A stretch of 64,000 nt of DNA from Bog-473 sp963838835. Its GTDB lineage: Bacteria; Actinomycetota; Acidimicrobiia; Acidimicrobiales; RAAP-2. This document shows, piece by piece, positions 9,756 through 17,578 of the stretch. Within the stretch, counting starts at the first letter, position 1. Every line of letters starts with the position of its first letter. Location: positions 22,949-86,948 of the forward strand of contig CAWITA010000009.1 in NCBI GenBank assembly GCA_963838835.1, in the 5' to 3' direction. Below the pieces are notes generated by a model. That model searched no databases, was not told the DNA's origin, and saw nothing but the letters and a program-made list of their open reading frames with translations. The translations under genes were made by a program, and so were the position numbers.

Positions 9756-9977
9756 CGTTCGGTCGTCTACAGCAAGGCACTCGATGCGGAGCTTCATCCA
9801 CGGGGCATCAGGGTCAGCGCCGTCACGCCGCGGATCATCGCCGCGGAAAGGAATAAGGCCATGTTCCCACCGGGGATGCTGGCTGGAGCCGTCGAGCCGG
9901 CGGCGATCGCCGACGTGATCGCCTTCTTGGTGAGCGATGCTGCCACCTCGGTGAGCGGAGCGGTGGTGCCAACTTAA
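9756..9977 (+). pseudogene. Remnant: C-terminal third of a short-chain dehydrogenase
   Basis: Frame 3 reads YSKALDAELHPRGIRVSAVTP, starting exactly at the catalytic tyrosine/lysine helix of an SDR, then EPAAIADVIAFLVSDAATSVSGAVVP and a stop where the family normally ends in a short tail. The N-terminal Rossmann part with TGxxxGIG is absent and the frame upstream of the tyrosine does not look coding. It is therefore a truncated relic, about 75 codons long. Confidence 0.65.
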
Positions 9978-10086
9978 GGCTGATGAGTGTCCGTCTAATC
10001 CTGACGCAGCGACCACCGGCGCGAGGCGCTGACCTGGTAGAACGATACGCTTGAGGACCCAGTGGGCGATGCCTTCCACCCCCTCG

Positions 10087-10123
10087 AGGTGGCGACACGG
10101 GTTGGAATCCCGTTGGGCTGCAA
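10087..10123 (+). repeat. tRNA-3'-end-like repeat, copy 2
   Basis: AGGTGGCGACACGGG (10087-10101) is identical to copy 1 at 6689. It is followed by a 7-nt loop TTGGAAT and CCCGTTGGGCTGCAA. ACGGG-TTGGAAT-CCCGT forms a perfect 5-bp stem with a 7-nt loop of tRNA T-arm size, one base away from the consensus TTCGAAT. No matching 5' acceptor strand is found within tRNA distance upstream, so it is a fragment, not a tRNA gene. Confidence 0.5.
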
Positions 10124-10194
10124 ATCGAACTCCGCAGCCTGGTGCAGTGGTGCTCCCGATCGACTGAACTGTCCGTGCCGGTACAACTATTGGT

Positions 10195-10827
10195 GTGGGC
10201 AGTTCTCCCAGCGTTCCGGCGTTTGCCTGGCAGCCGTCTTTGTGGGCGGACCAAGGCACTGTCATCGATGCGTCCTTCCGTGGCCTGCGACGAACCCAGC
10301 TCGACGCGGACTCCTGGGTGGACCACGGCCGGGGATGGTTGGCGGGCTCCGATCGGGCATTCGAGGAACTGCTACGTGACGTCGTCTGGACCCAGAGGCG
10401 TCGTTGGATGTACGACCGGCATGTGGACGAACCGCGACTGACCTTTTGGCAGCGTTTCGACGAACAGCCAGACGTTACCCACCAGTGGATAGAGGACGCT
10501 CGCAGAGCGCTGTCCGTGTATTACGACGTCCCGTTCGACTCGGTCGGGATGAATCTCTACCGCGACGGTGCCGACAGCGTCGCCTGGCACCGCGACCGAA
10601 TACCGGCCGAGATCGTGGATCCCGTCGTGGCCCTCGTGTCGCTTGGTGAGCCACGCAAACTCTTGCTGCGCCCCAAGGGAGGTGGGAGATCGCGCGCGTT
10701 CAGGCTTGGTCACGGCGACCTTCTCGTCACCGGGGGTCAAGCGCAGCGCCGTTTCGAGCACTGCGTCCCGAAAGTGAAAGCATCAGGACCCCGAATGAGT
10801 CTCGCGTTCAGACACGGCGTCGGTTGA
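10195..10827 (+). CDS. AlkB-like 2-oxoglutarate/Fe(II) dioxygenase
   Basis: A 210-residue protein of the AlkB family, which oxidatively removes alkyl lesions from nucleic acids. The iron ligands fit AWHRDR (H and D near residues 131-133) and FEHCVPK (H near 189), and the 2-oxoglutarate-binding arginines fit GPRMSLAFR near the C-terminus. The GTG start lacks a Shine-Dalgarno sequence but TACAAC lies 7 nt upstream, as in a leaderless transcript. The gene stands alone, with no ada or alkA neighbour. Other AlkB-like proteins act on RNA or protein, so the substrate is not certain. Confidence 0.85.
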   Translation: MGSSPSVPAFAWQPSLWADQGTVIDASFRGLRRTQLDADSWVDHGRGWLAGSDRAFEELLRDVVWTQRRRWMYDRHVDEPRLTFWQRFDEQPDVTHQWIEDARRALSVYYDVPFDSVGMNLYRDGADSVAWHRDRIPAEIVDPVVALVSLGEPRKLLLRPKGGGRSRAFRLGHGDLLVTGGQAQRRFEHCVPKVKASGPRMSLAFRHGVG

Positions 10828-11221
10828 CTCATATGGAACCCGGGATTGCCGTGGCGATGTGGGGCCGATCGACCAGGCAGAAACTCGTCCACGAGGCAGC
10901 GACGACCTTGTGACCCTCCATTTGATGCACTACTCGCAACTCGTCGGAATCAGACGGACAGCCTCGAACTGAGGAGACAGGCAGAGACTTCTGATCTGGA
11001 TTCAGGTGAGTAGCTCAGATCGAGCGCACGTCCTCGAGGGCTCGTAACGCCCCGTTTCATTCCGAGGGAGATCGAGATCTCGCGATGAGGGGATCTGTCT
11101 TTCTTCATTGGCGTTGATGTGTCCGGTTGCGGCGAATGCCGCGCCCATACGATTCCCGCCACCTCCAACGGCGCTCACGCCGTTGTGAACGCCGTGGGAG
11201 GCACGCTGCCTCTCCGTATAG
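10828..11221. other. Intergenic region of about 390 bp
   Basis: No gene is supported on either strand. The stretch separates the 3' ends of the AlkB-like gene and the peroxiredoxin gene (convergent). The hairpin at 11167-11184 is the only structure I can point to. Confidence 0.5.
11167..11184 (-). terminator. Hairpin downstream of the peroxiredoxin gene
   Basis: AACGGCG-CTCA-CGCCGTT forms a perfect 7-bp stem with a 4-nt loop, about 37 nt beyond the peroxiredoxin stop codon on the minus strand. There is no U-run after it, as is common in actinobacteria, so its role as a terminator is inferred from position. Confidence 0.45.
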
Positions 11222-11878
11222 CTACGCCGGCTGAGGGACGATGCGGATGTATGGCTTTGGCTCTTTCCATTTGCCGAAGACCTCTTTGGCCTCGTCATTG
11301 GAGACCGAGCCGGCGATGATGACGTCCTCGCCCTGTTTCCAGTTGACGGGGGTGGCGACACGGTGTTTCGCCGTGAGCTGCAGTGAGTCGATGACACGCA
11401 GCACCTCGTCGAAGTTACGACCCGTCGTCATGGGGTAGACCAGCACCAGCTTGATCTTCTTGTCCGGACCGATGACGAAGACGTTCCGTACGGTCTGGTT
11501 GTCGGCTGGCGTACGGGACTTCGCGTCACCGGAGGTGTCCGCCGGCAGCATCCCGTACGCCTTGGCCACCGCGAAGTCGTTGTCCGCGATGATCGGGTAA
11601 TTCGGTGCCGTGCCCTGGGTCTCTGCGATGTCGGCTGCCCACTTCTCGTGATCACCCGTTGAGTCGACAGACAGCCCGATGATCTTGACCCCGCGCTTGT
11701 CGAACTCAGGCTTGATCTTGGCCATGTAGCCCAGCTCGGTCGTGCAAATGGGAGTGAAATCCTTGGGGTGTGAGAAGAGGACCCCCCAGGAGTCGCCGAG
11801 CCAGTCGTAGAAGTGGATCTCGCCCTCCGAGGTGTTCGCCTCGAAGTCGGGTGCGGTGTCGCCGATCGTCAGTGGCAT
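11222..11878 (-). CDS. 1-Cys peroxiredoxin (Prx6 type)
   Basis: A 218-residue peroxiredoxin that reduces hydrogen peroxide and alkyl hydroperoxides. The peroxidatic cysteine is C45 in DFTPICTTELG, inside the PxxxT/SxxC signature. The long C-terminal dimerisation domain with TPVNWKQGEDVIIAG is the Prx6 hallmark and no resolving cysteine is apparent. The ATG at 11878 is preceded by AGGAGCAACCAACA; a longer reading to 11944 lacks support. It is monocistronic with a hairpin downstream. Thiol partners and regulators are not encoded next to it. Confidence 0.93.
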   Translation of the reverse strand: MPLTIGDTAPDFEANTSEGEIHFYDWLGDSWGVLFSHPKDFTPICTTELGYMAKIKPEFDKRGVKIIGLSVDSTGDHEKWAADIAETQGTAPNYPIIADNDFAVAKAYGMLPADTSGDAKSRTPADNQTVRNVFVIGPDKKIKLVLVYPMTTGRNFDEVLRVIDSLQLTAKHRVATPVNWKQGEDVIIAGSVSNDEAKEVFGKWKEPKPYIRIVPQPA

Positions 11879-12116
11879 TGTTGGTTGCTCCTGTGAATGG
11901 TAGTGATGGATAATTTGGTGTGGCTTAGGATACTCGGAGGCCAACAGTTCCCACCATGGCCGTCAGGTCGTCGTCGGCGCCATGGAACTCTTCAGACGCG
12001 TCCCGGCAGGCGTGCGAAACGGGTTGTGAAACTTATTCACCCTAGAGTCTCGACCAGGACGCTCAGGCGGCGCCACCGCAATGCAGAGTCGGAGTCCGGA
12101 AGGGGTAGCCCAGCTC

Positions 12117-13289
12117 ATGGCCATTCGCGACATCGGGGCTCTCACCAGTGCTGATGAGGGTCTGACCCACCAAATCGTCGATACCTTCTCGACGATCGCC
12201 GAGTCGGACTACTCCTGGACAGAGAAGATCTGGGTCTCCATCGCCAAGGCGGACGGATCGATTCAAGTCGATTTCGGACTGGGCAAATATCACAACCGGG
12301 GGATCATCGACGGCTTTGGCGGCGCCTCTCGCGGTCGCGAGCAGTGGACGGTCCGGGGGAGCCGGGAGTTGCGCAGCGCACCCGAGGAGACCGTGGTGGG
12401 CCCTATCGTCTACGAAGCCGTGGAACCGCTCAAGGCCGTGCGGGTGCGGCTTGAGCCGAACGACGTGCAGCCCGTCTCTTTCGACGTCGTCCTCTCCGGC
12501 GTCACCCCTCCCTTCTTCGAGGAGCGCAACCTCGTGCGCAATCGCAGGACCCAGCGGGCCGACGTGAACGTCATCCGATACCACCAGGGAGGGTGGGCGA
12601 ACGGCACGATCAACGTTGACCGAGAGACGTACGAGCTATCCGGTCAGGATGCATTCGGTTTCCGTGACCACTCGTGGGGTGTGCGCCAGGGCGTGGGCGC
12701 CCCACCCCCGGACCTCATCCGCTCGACCCGGCTCCCCGATCCGGATCGCGCTACACCACGGGGGATCATGAAGTGGACTCCCTCATTCTTCCGCCGCCCG
12801 GACGGATCGTACTTCGAGACGGCGATCTTCGTCACCGGAGGCGAGTGGGACTACACGTCCGCGTACATCAACAGTCCTGACGGTACCCAAGCCCGGGTTC
12901 GAACTGCGGTGCCACGGATGGAGTACGACACACGCACCCGCTTCGTGCGGCGGGGTGAGCTGCAGCTTGTCATGGAGACCGGCGAGGAGCGCCTCATCGA
13001 AGTCGAGACGGTCGGCAACTCCGGCTTCTTCTTGAAGACGGCGGGCTACGGGGCCTGGAAGGACCACATCCACGGTTCGTGGCAGGGGAAACTTCACCTC
13101 GACGGCGAGTACATCGCGGACTGCTGGGACGACGAGCGGCTCGACCTATTGGGTCAGCTCCGAGACACCCCGATCAGCGTAAGGGAAGGCGACGCCAGCG
13201 GGTACGGGATCATGGAAAGCATCATCTCGGGGGAGTGGCCGGATCTCGGTTTGACTGCCGCATCCGACCGAGCGGTTCCGTTTGCATGA
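12117..13289 (+). CDS. CrtC/AttH-like lipocalin-fold protein, function unknown
   Basis: A protein of about 390 residues made largely of beta strands, with the motif GFRDHSWGVRQG near residue 190. That RDHSWG motif is shared by carotenoid 1,2-hydratase (CrtC) and AttH-like proteins and the related uncharacterised families in actinobacteria that sit among CoA- and steroid-type catabolic genes. No signal peptide or transmembrane segment is visible. ATG 12117 follows GGAAGGGGTA; ATG 12081 in the same frame is an alternative. A role as a hydratase or isomerase on a hydrophobic polycyclic or isoprenoid substrate is plausible, but this is inference. Confidence 0.6.
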   Translation: MAIRDIGALTSADEGLTHQIVDTFSTIAESDYSWTEKIWVSIAKADGSIQVDFGLGKYHNRGIIDGFGGASRGREQWTVRGSRELRSAPEETVVGPIVYEAVEPLKAVRVRLEPNDVQPVSFDVVLSGVTPPFFEERNLVRNRRTQRADVNVIRYHQGGWANGTINVDRETYELSGQDAFGFRDHSWGVRQGVGAPPPDLIRSTRLPDPDRATPRGIMKWTPSFFRRPDGSYFETAIFVTGGEWDYTSAYINSPDGTQARVRTAVPRMEYDTRTRFVRRGELQLVMETGEERLIEVETVGNSGFFLKTAGYGAWKDHIHGSWQGKLHLDGEYIADCWDDERLDLLGQLRDTPISVREGDASGYGIMESIISGEWPDLGLTAASDRAVPFA

Positions 13290-13504
13290 CTGCCGCGGTC
13301 GCGCCGCAACGCCCCGGCCCGGCCCGGCCTTTCAAGCGTCGACCCCTGGGTCGTTCCAGTTTGCGCAACGAGGGTCGGGCCTACTCGGATCCGATCCAAT
13401 GGATGTGGGCCGTCTAGTCGTCCCTCGTCAGGTCCCGGCCGCATCTCGACCAGCGCGCCGACCAGCAGCCCTCTGATGCTGGAACGATGTTGGAGGGTCG
13501 GCTC

Positions 13505-13597
13505 TACACTGACAGCATGGAAACGATGATGAGAGGCGCGGGATATCGTGAGTCTGGCGACCTGGTCGGGGTTCTCGCGGTGCCATCGCCGACATAA
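13505..13597 (+). pseudogene. Remnant: promoter and first 26 codons of a zinc alcohol dehydrogenase-like gene
   Basis: A -10 box TACACT (13505-13510) lies 6 nt before ATG 13517, which begins a 26-codon frame reading METMMRGAGYRESGDLV and ending in PSPT plus a stop. This resembles the N-terminus of medium-chain dehydrogenases (pattern MRGAxYRGPGD-V-x-PDPT). The rest of the gene is missing and the UBP zinc-finger gene starts 7 nt later. The match is short, so confidence is low; it could be a genuine leaderless small ORF. Confidence 0.3.
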
Positions 13598-13603
13598 AGC
13601 CCG

Positions 13604-13948
13604 ATGCAAGACGACCAAATAGATCCGTCAGTGCCACCGAGTGGTACTGGTTGCGTTGAATGTCTCGAGAGCGGCGGGTGGTGGCTTCACCTCAGACGGT
13701 GCGCAAAATGCGGCCATATCGGCTGCTGCGACAACTCCCCGAGCCAACATGCGACGAAGCACGCCATGAGTTCCGCCCACAGTGTTATCAGAAGCTTCGA
13801 ACCGGGCGAGGACTGGTTTTGGGATTATGCCTCCAACCAGTTCTCCGAGGGTCCGGCACTGGCGGAACCTCAACACCATCCCACCGACCAGCCCACACCT
13901 GGACCAGCGGGTCGCGTGCCTCGCGATTGGCAGAGTCTTCTTCACTGA
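13604..13948 (+). CDS. UBP-type zinc-finger protein
   Basis: A 114-residue protein consisting mostly of one bacterial UBP zinc finger. Zinc ligands can be placed at C17, C20, C33, C36, C41, H49, H53 and H59 (motifs CVEC, CAKCGHIGCC, QHATKH, AH), followed by the usual FEPGEDWFWDY. Eukaryotic UBP fingers bind the ubiquitin C-terminus; in bacteria the domain is often found next to or fused with redox enzymes, and its ligand is unknown. No clear Shine-Dalgarno precedes the ATG. It lies between the dehydrogenase scrap and the broken DUF1801 gene. Confidence 0.82.
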   Translation: MQDDQIDPSVPPSGTGCVECLESGGWWLHLRRCAKCGHIGCCDNSPSQHATKHAMSSAHSVIRSFEPGEDWFWDYASNQFSEGPALAEPQHHPTDQPTPGPAGRVPRDWQSLLH

Positions 13949-13971
13949 GGCGCACGACGAATCGGAGAGAA

Positions 13972-14400
13972 ATGATGGCGACCAGTCGCCCGAATGACGA
14001 GGCCGCTTCGGCGAAGATCACCAAGCTGATTTGGAGCTTGCGGATTGGAGAGGAGAGAACCTCGCTCGTGTCCGCCGGCTGATCCACGATGCCGACCCAG
14101 ACATCGAAGAGCAGTGGAAATGGAAGAAGACGACAACTCCTGGGCGTCCCCGTCTGGTCCGACGGCGGCGGAGTCTGCACAGGGGAGTCGTACAAACAGG
14201 TCGTGAAGCTCACCTTCTTTCGCGGAGCTTCCATCAAAGACCCGAAGCTCCTCAATTCGAGCCTCGAGGGGAATACGCGGCGTGCGATCGACTTCCGCGA
14301 AGGAGAGAAGATGAACGAGGCGGCCTTCAAGCAACTCGTCCGCGCCGCCGTGGCAGCCAACTCCGCAACGCACGCTCAACGGGAGCCCGAGAAGACGTAA
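13972..14400 (+). pseudogene. DUF1801 (YdhG-like) protein gene with two frameshifts
   Basis: The DUF1801 pattern is spread over three frames. MMATSRPNDEAASAKITKLI starts in frame 1 at 13972. ELADWRGENLARVRRLIHDA to EEQWKWKK follows in frame 3 from 14034. VPVWSDGGGVCTGESYKQVV, then KLTFFRGASI and SLEGNTRRAIDF, continues in frame 1 from about 14135. One indel near 14028 and one near 14130 would restore a protein of about 140 residues, the usual size. Product function is unknown; the family has an iron-chaperone-like fold. Either decay or sequence error explains it. Confidence 0.75.
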
Positions 14401-14691
14401 CCGGCAATCAGGGGTATGAACGTACGCACGGCGCCCACGAGACGGACAGGACCCCTCCGCTCACGGCTGTTGAGTTCGTCGAGGCCTGGCTGCCTCGACA
14501 AATCTCCAGCATGCTGCACCGATTGCTCAAGCCTTGGTTCCTATAGACCGATCCGGTTGAAGCATCGATCAAGACGATTGCAGGCGCTGGATGTCTCGTG
14601 GCGAGTCGCGTGAGGCGGGGTTTTATCGCGGGTCTCCGTCACGGAATACCGGCAGGTTTCGCCACACGATGTCGGCATGCGGAGCGAGACA

Positions 14692-15516
14692 ATGAAGGCT
14701 GAGATCGAGAACCCGTGGGTGAAGATGCCGCGAAGAGCGCCTTTCGTGCTGCCCGAGGACGAACAGTTCGTTGCGGCGTTCAATGCCGCACTCGGCGAGA
14801 ACTTTCGTGACCTCCACACCATCGTCGGGGACGTGCCGCCGGGCGCCTTTGTCGGACCATTTGATGCGCCCGTGGTCCTACTCCTCGCTAATCCAGGTCT
14901 TGACCCGAGCGACCGGATCGAACAGTGCACCCCTCAGGCGCTCGATTTGATCTACGAGAATCTCAGCTGCGAAGTCGGAAGCCCGGGCTGGGTATTTGAC
15001 GACCACTTCGCCGACACGGCGTGTGGTCGCTGGTGGCGCTCACGAACGAGGGATCTGTCCAAAGAACTGGGTGGCTACGACGTCCTTGCCGAACGGCTTC
15101 TCGTGATCGAGTTCCACGGCTATCACTCGAAATCGTGGATCGCCCCGCTCGTGACCTTCCCGTCTCAACATTTCGGGTTTCGGTTGGTACGGCAAGCAAT
15201 GGATAGGGGAGCACTCGTCATGCTCGGCCAAGCAATGCGCTACTGGTACGCCGCTGTTCCAGGTCTGCACGATTACGAGAACAAGATCGAGAGGGTGGCC
15301 TCATCTCGGCTGGTGAACCTGAGCGCGCGAAACCTCGGACCGGATTTTTGGAGGGTTGTTACGGCTTTCCAAAATATCTCTTGGGCGAACCCCCGACACG
15401 GACAATCCAACCCTGAGTTGGAAAAGAGGCCGGCCGAAACATCCGTGGGTGGATCAGCCCCAAGGAGACGGATTTCCCGGGATCATCCACGGGATCGCCC
15501 ACCCCTTGCGTCGTGA
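14692..15516 (+). CDS. Conserved protein of unknown function, possibly UDG-like fold
   Basis: A 274-residue protein. Near residue 60 it shows VVLLLANPGLDPSD, a strand-loop reminiscent of the NPG-type loop of the uracil-DNA glycosylase superfamily, and later LLVIEFHGYHSKSW and GALVMLGQAMRYWY. No known catalytic set can be assigned, so this resemblance is only a suggestion. I chose ATG 14692 because GGAG lies 7 nt upstream; ATG 14677 is an alternative. The last 45 residues are rich in R, P and S and look unlike the rest, perhaps because of a late frameshift. No partners are nearby. Confidence 0.5.
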   Translation: MKAEIENPWVKMPRRAPFVLPEDEQFVAAFNAALGENFRDLHTIVGDVPPGAFVGPFDAPVVLLLANPGLDPSDRIEQCTPQALDLIYENLSCEVGSPGWVFDDHFADTACGRWWRSRTRDLSKELGGYDVLAERLLVIEFHGYHSKSWIAPLVTFPSQHFGFRLVRQAMDRGALVMLGQAMRYWYAAVPGLHDYENKIERVASSRLVNLSARNLGPDFWRVVTAFQNISWANPRHGQSNPELEKRPAETSVGGSAPRRRISRDHPRDRPPLAS

Positions 15517-15572
15517 CGAAGGATAACGGCGCCATCTCTCGCGGGACCGCAGAGAGCGATCGGGGGACTGTG

Positions 15573-15601
15573 TTGTCCATGCAGTACGGCTTGCCTATGA
15601 T
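15573..15601 (+). promoter_or_regulatory. Sigma-70-like promoter of the queD-queC operon
   Basis: TTGTCC (15573-15578) and TATGAT (15596-15601) are separated by 17 nt and lie 36 nt upstream of the queD GTG. No riboswitch-like preQ1 aptamer is evident between the promoter and queD; the leader is too short for one. Confidence 0.5.
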
Positions 15602-15637
15602 GCGGATGGGACGACCTAGACGAGCCCCAGGGATCGC

Positions 15638-15994
15638 GTGGACATTTTCAAGGAGTTCACCTTCGAGGCGGCCCATCGGTTGCCGAACGTGGAGCCCGGC
15701 CACAGGTGTTCGCGGTTGCACGGGCACTCGTTCCGGGTCCGGGTGCACATCGACGGTCCGGTCGATCAACACTTGGGTTGGGTCCGTGATTTTGCTGACC
15801 TCAGTGAGTCGATGCAGCCCTTGCTCGACCGGCTCGACCATCACTATCTGAACGAGGTCGAGGGACTGGAGAATCCGACCAGTGAGAGGCTGGCCTCTTG
15901 GATTTGGCAGCATTTGCAGCCCGGCCTGCCCGAGCTGTCCCAGGTCGTCGTGCAGGAGACCTGCACGACCGGCTGCGTCTACCGGGGCGAATGA
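15638..15994 (+). CDS. queD: 6-carboxy-5,6,7,8-tetrahydropterin synthase
   Basis: QueD converts 7,8-dihydroneopterin triphosphate to 6-carboxytetrahydropterin, the first committed step of 7-deazaguanine (preQ0) synthesis. The 118-residue sequence closely follows the classical QueD pattern. Zinc ligands are H13, H28 and H30 (FEAAHRLP, LHGHSF), the catalytic cysteine is C24 in CSRLHGH, and LDHHYLN, ENPTSERLASWIW and ETCTTGCVYRGE are all conserved. It starts with GTG. Its stop overlaps the queC start (ATGA), so the two are translationally coupled. The lack of any change at key residues suggests normal QueD activity. Confidence 0.95.
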   Translation: MDIFKEFTFEAAHRLPNVEPGHRCSRLHGHSFRVRVHIDGPVDQHLGWVRDFADLSESMQPLLDRLDHHYLNEVEGLENPTSERLASWIWQHLQPGLPELSQVVVQETCTTGCVYRGE

Positions 15995-16668
15995 GCGTTC
16001 CCAAAAGAGCCGCCCGTCGGGTGGCCGTGCTGGCCAGCGGCGGAGTGGACAGCGCGGTGCTCGTGGCCGATCAGTGTGCGCGGGGCGAGGTGGTGCAACC
16101 GATCTACATCCGCTTTGGCCTCGCCTGGGAGGGGACCGAGGAGCAGCATCTCCGACGGTTCCTCGACTCGCTGCCGGCCGACCATCTGGCGCGTCCGCTG
16201 GTCGCACTCGAGTTCCCAGTGGCCGACGTGTACGGCGCGCACTGGAGCGTGTCCGGAGCGCAGATACCCGACCAGGACACGCCCGACAGCGCGGTCTACC
16301 TCCCGGGGCGCAACCTCCTCCTGTTGGCCAAATCGAGCGTCTGGTGTGCGCTCAACGACTTCGGGGTTGTTGCGCTCGGCACGTTGAAAGGGAACCCGTT
16401 CGCCGACAGCAGGACAGAGTTCTTCGACGGCCTTGCCTCCTTGGCCAGCCTGGCGCTCGACCGCCCACTTGCCGTCGAGACTCCGTTCTCGGGGTGCACG
16501 AAGGGAGAGGTCCTGGAACGCGGTCGGCATCTCCCGTTGGAGCTCACCTTCTCGTGCATCGACCCGCAGGACGGCGAGCACTGCGGGCGCTGTAACAAGT
16601 GCGCCGAGCGGCGACGGGCGTTCGCCGCATCGAGCCTGGCCGACCGGACGGCCTACGCCGACCGCTGA
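15991..16668 (+). CDS. queC: 7-cyano-7-deazaguanine (preQ0) synthase, QueC-type
   Basis: QueC uses ATP and ammonia to turn 7-carboxy-7-deazaguanine into preQ0. The 225-residue protein has the PP-loop ASGGVDSAV (residues 15-23), the YLPGRNLLLL segment, and four zinc cysteines C189, C198, C201 and C204 (SCIDPQDGEHCGRCNKC). The region that usually reads DYSGYPDCRPEF is here NPFADSRTEFF, so it belongs to a divergent QueC branch and may act on a modified substrate. It overlaps queD by 4 nt and is followed after 4 nt by a GT9 gene. queE and folE are not in the window. Confidence 0.88.
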   Translation: MSVPKRAARRVAVLASGGVDSAVLVADQCARGEVVQPIYIRFGLAWEGTEEQHLRRFLDSLPADHLARPLVALEFPVADVYGAHWSVSGAQIPDQDTPDSAVYLPGRNLLLLAKSSVWCALNDFGVVALGTLKGNPFADSRTEFFDGLASLASLALDRPLAVETPFSGCTKGEVLERGRHLPLELTFSCIDPQDGEHCGRCNKCAERRRAFAASSLADRTAYADR

Positions 16669-16672
16669 GCAG

Positions 16673-17578
16673 GTGGCCAGGGTCTATGTGGCGCCGATCT
16701 CCTTCGGGCTCGGGGACTTGGTGGTCTCGCTCCCGATCGTCCAGGCTCTGATCGCCGTCAACGGCCGAAACGGTGACGAGACCTGGCTGGTGGCGCGGTC
16801 GGCCTCGCAGGCCAGCCTTGCCGAACGGATCACCGGTCTGGCCGGCTGGGTGGACGAAGAATCATTGCCATCGGCCTCCGGCGCAGACCGGGTGATCGAC
16901 CTGCGCGACCATCCGCTTCAGCGGGACCATTGGTGGGGTTCTCCCGAGTTCGAGGCGGCGGTCGGGCCGCTCGATATCAACCGGATTCTTGACCGAATTG
17001 CAAGTGACTTCGGCATCAACGCCGACTTCTCAGCCCCGGAACCCCTCCGATCTTCGCTGGTGCCCGGGCTCGACCGCACGGTGCTTCTCGTGACCGAGAC
17101 CGACGGACCCGCGAAGGCGTGGCCGGCCACGAAGTGGGAATCGCTTGCTGCACAGCTACACCGGCGCTTCGACGTGCGGCAGGTGATCCGAACGTTGCCG
17201 GCCGGAGAGCTCGGCGCGCTCGCTGTCCCTGCGTTGCCCATCCCGAACCCCGGCGCGGCCGTTGACGCCCTCTCTTCCTGCCGTGGTGTCATCGGGATCG
17301 ACACTGGACTGACCCACATCGCTGTACAGCAAGGAACGCCAACGGTGACCATCTGCCGGCATGGCTCGGTGTACTTCCGGCCGTGGCGCCACGCCCGTGC
17401 CCTGCGCGGCTCTCCCTGCGATGTGGCCTGCCTGGCCGAGGAGCAGGCGTTGGCCTACAACGACCGAGTCAGCCTCCGCGGCTTCCGATGGCGGCCTCGG
17501 ACGTGCCCTTCCGGGCAGAGGTGTCTGACCGAGTTACAACCGGAGCAGGTGGTGCGCCTGTTCGACGAGCTGGCGTGA
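16673..17578 (+). CDS. Glycosyltransferase family 9 (heptosyltransferase-like)
   Basis: A 301-residue GT-B glycosyltransferase of the ADP-heptose:LPS heptosyltransferase type. It shows an N-terminal glycine-rich turn (ISFGLGDLVVSLPIVQAL), a central AKAWPATKWESLAAQL, and the family hallmark GVIGIDTGLTHIAVQQGTP near residue 205. The start is GTG 16673, 4 nt after the queC stop. Actinobacteria normally lack lipopolysaccharide, so the acceptor is probably not a core sugar. Tight linkage to queC suggests that it glycosylates a deazaguanine compound or a shared polymer; this is inference. The gene ends in a GTGA overlap with the next one. Confidence 0.85.
   Translation: MARVYVAPISFGLGDLVVSLPIVQALIAVNGRNGDETWLVARSASQASLAERITGLAGWVDEESLPSASGADRVIDLRDHPLQRDHWWGSPEFEAAVGPLDINRILDRIASDFGINADFSAPEPLRSSLVPGLDRTVLLVTETDGPAKAWPATKWESLAAQLHRRFDVRQVIRTLPAGELGALAVPALPIPNPGAAVDALSSCRGVIGIDTGLTHIAVQQGTPTVTICRHGSVYFRPWRHARALRGSPCDVACLAEEQALAYNDRVSLRGFRWRPRTCPSGQRCLTELQPEQVVRLFDELA

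Noticed and set aside
10060..10130. A complete tRNA gene at the T-arm-like stem-loop
   Set aside because: Only the T-arm and 3' acceptor strand can be drawn; there is no anticodon arm, D-arm or matching 5' strand.
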